Source: Chloroflexota bacterium (GTDB lineage: Bacteria > Chloroflexota > Ktedonobacteria > Ktedonobacterales > JACDGC01). From it: 6,506 nt of DNA. Where the stretch lies: NCBI GenBank assembly GCA_021812265.1, contig JAKAOI010000139.1, forward strand, positions 1 through 6,506. The letters are read 5' to 3'. This document shows, piece after piece, positions 3,990 to 6,506 of this stretch. Positions within the stretch are counted from its first letter, which is position 1. The number at the start of each line of letters is the position of its first letter. The translations under genes were made by a program, and so were the position numbers. The notes below the pieces were generated by a model. The model made no database searches, had not been told where the DNA came from, and saw nothing but the letters and a program-made list of their open reading frames with translations.

Positions 3990-6506
3990 AACTATACACT
4001 GATGTAATTGCCGCTGAATAAGCGGGTGTTTGCGCTGCGCCTGCATATTGCGGCGCCGGAAGCCATACTGCCGGATTGAACTCCGCGCGCGCGCGATATG
4101 TTGTAAGCGTTCCGAGTGCGCTTGCGCCATTTGGGCTGGCTAGAGTAATGAATAATTGCTCGCTTGGTGAAAGCGCTATTGCCATGGTGTTTTTAGCCAA
4201 AGCAGTTGCTCCCTGCAGTTGCGGCGTCGCAGCGGCCCCATAAGCGCCGATAGTATAATGTTCTGCCAGTGATGCGCCATGCGCGCCGGTTTCCAGCGCA
4301 AACATCTGCGAATTATCTCCCGAAATAAGTAACGCTGTTACTGCCCCGTGTGTTTGCGTTTCTGTTTGGGTAATATTCTGTGCGATAGGCGTATTTCCAT
4401 TCAGCCATTGCGCGCCGGTGAGGGTAACAATTTGACCGCTGCCTGTTCCCGCATAGATTGCAGCGCCATCACTGCGCACAGCAACCGAAATGGGATTATT
4501 TACTGCGGCGGTTCCGCTGAATAGCATTGGCCCACCCTGCGAAATTAATTGCGAAACGTTGATAATCGCCAGCTGGTTGCCTTGCGAATCGGCAATAACA
4601 ACAATACCGCGCTGCCCGTCTGCGCTGAGCGCAAATGTTATATTTTGCGCGGAGTATACACCGGCAAGCTGCATACTTGCCGCCAATTCCGGTGGAGCGC
4701 CAAATTGGGCGCAATTTGCGGCAGTTTGCTGCAGTCCGCATGTTGTAGCCGGTGTTTTTAACGCATACAGCCATATTTGTCCGGCAGATGTGCGCGCCGC
4801 CACAAATGTATATATTAAAGCGCTGCCTGGCAGCGGCTGTGATGTTACTGCGGCGATCGGCGAAGCCCCGTTGGGCAGCGCAAGCGGCTGGGATGCGCTG
4901 TTATATATTGTGTCGGCAATCTGCATGCCTTGTCCGGGAATGATGAGCGCGGTTGGTATGGCTCCCACTGTGTTTGGTATATTTCCACTGCTGTATAGGG
5001 AGGAAATTGTCGATGGATTGGTGAGATAACTTTGTCCCACACCCCACTCACCGCCATGTATAATATAGGCGCGCTGACAGTTCGACGCCGCCGCATCGCA
5101 TGTAACCGAACGCGACACTATTACCCCGGTATATTCTGCGCCGTGCGAAAACATACCTGCCGTTGCCGCTGCAATGGTAGCGTTTCCGGGTGTTGTGGCC
5201 TTTGCCAAGTATTTGTTTTCTCCAAGCCAGCCCCAATGGATTTGTGTCAACAATATTTTGCCGTTTGTGTCGATGGCGCCGCCTTGCAGCGTGTATACAC
5301 TTGACGCCGGCCCGGCGGCTATGGCGGTGATACCCAATAAACCATTTTCCGCGGGAGCAGAGCCGATTTGTACTGTTGCGGCGCCGCTGCCGGCCAGTGT
5401 CATCATTGTTCCGCTGCGTTCAATGATTCGAATGCGCGATAGTAAAGAATCTGCCAGTAGCAGGTTTCCTGAAGCGTCTGCCGCGATGTCGCGTATTACT
5501 CCGATATGCGCTGTGTCGGCGTTTTGCCCGTCGCCTAGCCATCCGGGAACGCCCTGTATTGCGTCTGCCCCCATTGTTTGGCTGGTTTGCGCCGGTGTTC
5601 CCGCCAAAAGAGTAAACGCTTTGGCAGCAATATATGGATTACTTGAAGAAAGATCGGGATCTTGCATATTGACGGAATATAATTCAAAATGATCGGTGTC
5701 TGCCAAATATAATGTTTTTTCATTTGCGCTCAACGCTATGGATGATATGGAAGATGTAGGGCTTTGCTGCTGCAGCGCATATGTTCCCGCAGGCCCGTTA
5801 TAGAGCTGGCGCCATTGCAAATCTGACTGCCGCAGCTCGAAAAGTCCCTGATATCCGCCCACCAAGTTTGCCGTGGGATCTTGCAAAGACGGCAATCCGC
5901 GATCACTGATAAAGCAATACAGGTCACCATTGGCGGCTGTGGTCAGCGCCATATACCCTTTTATTCCGGCGGTTTGCAGCAATTGCAGTGTTGCCGCCGT
6001 TTGAGAAGACCATGGCGACTGCACTAATGTTGTCGTATCCCAAATAACGCTTATTGTTGCGCAGTCTGGGCGCTGCCTGCAAACCGATAGATCTTGCGGC
6101 AGTTTTGCCAGGACAACAACCGGCGTTCCCTGCGCTGTCCATCCGGAAATATATGCGCTATGATCTGCTAAGGGATCCCCGGCAATATCATCAATTTTTA
6201 CAATATCAGGAACATTGCTGCGACGCGAGCAGCCTAAGCATAACTTAGCCATTATCGGTTGAGAAAATAAGCCGGCAGGGGATATAACGGTTATCTGAGT
6301 TGGATCGCTCGGGTTTTGCAATAAACCCGCGCGCGATTGCGCCACCCACAGCCAGCCTTGTTTATCCGTTGTTAACCGTGTGTAGGTATTGGGAAAATTC
6401 GGCGCCGGCAACTCTGCCAGAACCTGAGTCCATGGAAGAGGATTCAGCGGACCGGCTTTATAAAAGAAATAGCCGGTTCCGCCGACTGTCAGCAGCAACA
6501 GCAGCG
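3967..6506 (-). CDS. Large exported NHL-type beta-propeller protein, N-terminus cut off
   Basis: The frame is open to the right window edge, so the start lies outside. About 845 codons are visible; residues below count from Leu/TTG at 6498. The first visible residues are a Leu-rich hydrophobic run ending in FFYK, most likely the end of a signal anchor, placing the rest outside the membrane. Residues 300-370 read as a teneurin-style NHL blade: LLAGT, then GWLGDGQNADTA, then DIAADASGNLLLADSLLSRI and TLAGSG. Weaker blade-like units (aliphatic strand, D/S-x-x-G turn, L-x-x-AD) occur near 41-60, 180-197, 251-275, 613-640, 666-692, 717-735 and 768-790. Four local Cys pairs (87/90, 140/146, 467/474, 587/596) fit disulfides in an extracytoplasmic protein; Cys195 is unpaired. 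The Ala/Thr/Ser/Gln-rich composition is typical of exported proteins. NHL propellers usually mediate binding, and I infer no enzymatic activity. The 3' end overlaps the small ORF by 23 nt. Confidence 0.8.
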   Translation of the reverse strand, partial: LLLLLTVGGTGYFFYKAGPLNPLPWTQVLAELPAPNFPNTYTRLTTDKQGWLWVAQSRAGLLQNPSDPTQITVISPAGLFSQPIMAKLCLGCSRRSNVPDIVKIDDIAGDPLADHSAYISGWTAQGTPVVVLAKLPQDLSVCRQRPDCATISVIWDTTTLVQSPWSSQTAATLQLLQTAGIKGYMALTTAANGDLYCFISDRGLPSLQDPTANLVGGYQGLFELRQSDLQWRQLYNGPAGTYALQQQSPTSSISSIALSANEKTLYLADTDHFELYSVNMQDPDLSSSNPYIAAKAFTLLAGTPAQTSQTMGADAIQGVPGWLGDGQNADTAHIGVIRDIAADASGNLLLADSLLSRIRIIERSGTMMTLAGSGAATVQIGSAPAENGLLGITAIAAGPASSVYTLQGGAIDTNGKILLTQIHWGWLGENKYLAKATTPGNATIAAATAGMFSHGAEYTGVIVSRSVTCDAAASNCQRAYIIHGGEWGVGQSYLTNPSTISSLYSSGNIPNTVGAIPTALIIPGQGMQIADTIYNSASQPLALPNGASPIAAVTSQPLPGSALIYTFVAARTSAGQIWLYALKTPATTCGLQQTAANCAQFGAPPELAASMQLAGVYSAQNITFALSADGQRGIVVIADSQGNQLAIINVSQLISQGGPMLFSGTAAVNNPISVAVRSDGAAIYAGTGSGQIVTLTGAQWLNGNTPIAQNITQTETQTHGAVTALLISGDNSQMFALETGAHGASLAEHYTIGAYGAAATPQLQGATALAKNTMAIALSPSEQLFITLASPNGASALGTLTTYRARAEFNPAVWLPAPQYAGAAQTPAYSAAITSVYSFSGNELP

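Noticed and set aside
4490..5029. Plus-strand 179-aa open frame
   Set aside because: It lies wholly antisense to the propeller gene, where repetitive Ala/Gly/Thr codons keep the opposite frame open. It has no ribosome-binding site and no recognisable motif.
5174..5692. Plus-strand 172-aa open frame
   Set aside because: Same reason: antisense shadow of the propeller gene, with Pro/Ala/Ser-rich translation and no family features.
6496..6498. TTG as the true start of the propeller gene
   Set aside because: The same frame continues upstream with further Leu codons to the window edge, and no ribosome-binding site can be seen. The hydrophobic run is already the end of a signal anchor, so the real start lies outside.

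Overview
The window holds four clear protein genes, one plausible very small gene and several strongly structured non-coding stretches. Base composition is close to balanced, with many GCGC and GGCGCC motifs, and translation starts have Gram-positive-like Shine-Dalgarno sites (AAGGAG twice). The regulator gene combines an XRE-type helix-turn-helix with an MmyB-like ligand domain, a family common in Actinobacteria and Chloroflexota. The ABC-F protein resembles the Firmicutes/Chloroflexota YdiF/YfmR group, and there is a large exported NHL-propeller protein. Together these suggest a monoderm-type bacterium, perhaps Chloroflexota. This is an inference; no rRNA or other taxonomic marker is present.

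Layout: (1) Positions 1-186 hold no gene I can support. (2) Positions 187-263 carry two related 34-bp palindromes flanking an extended -10 promoter. This dual-operator control region drives a 124-aa four-helix membrane protein of the TIGR03987/HsmA type (276-650). (3) Positions 651-837 form a heavily base-paired leader: a bulged hairpin at 669-726, directly abutted by a long stem at 727-802 whose loop encodes a possible 12-codon peptide. (4) A 630-aa two-ATPase ABC-F protein follows (838-2730). (5) A 324-bp spacer (2731-3054) contains an inverted repeat next to a possible promoter and a nested double inverted repeat (2889-2965). (6) An XRE/MmyB-like regulator (3055-3852) is followed after 2 nt by a 44-codon ORF (3855-3989). 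(7) A large secreted or membrane-anchored beta-propeller protein is encoded on the minus strand (3967-6506). It is cut by the right window edge and converges on the regulator.

The genes do not form one obvious pathway. The first gene looks like a tightly repressed, inducible membrane protein. ABC-F proteins act on the ribosome, and this one may be controlled through its structured leader. The MmyB-like regulator is probably a small-molecule (perhaps fatty-acid) sensing DNA-binding protein whose target is not evident. The propeller protein probably works outside the membrane. The parts most worth following up are non-coding: the twin palindromes, the ABC-F leader and the nested repeat, along with the small ORF behind the regulator.
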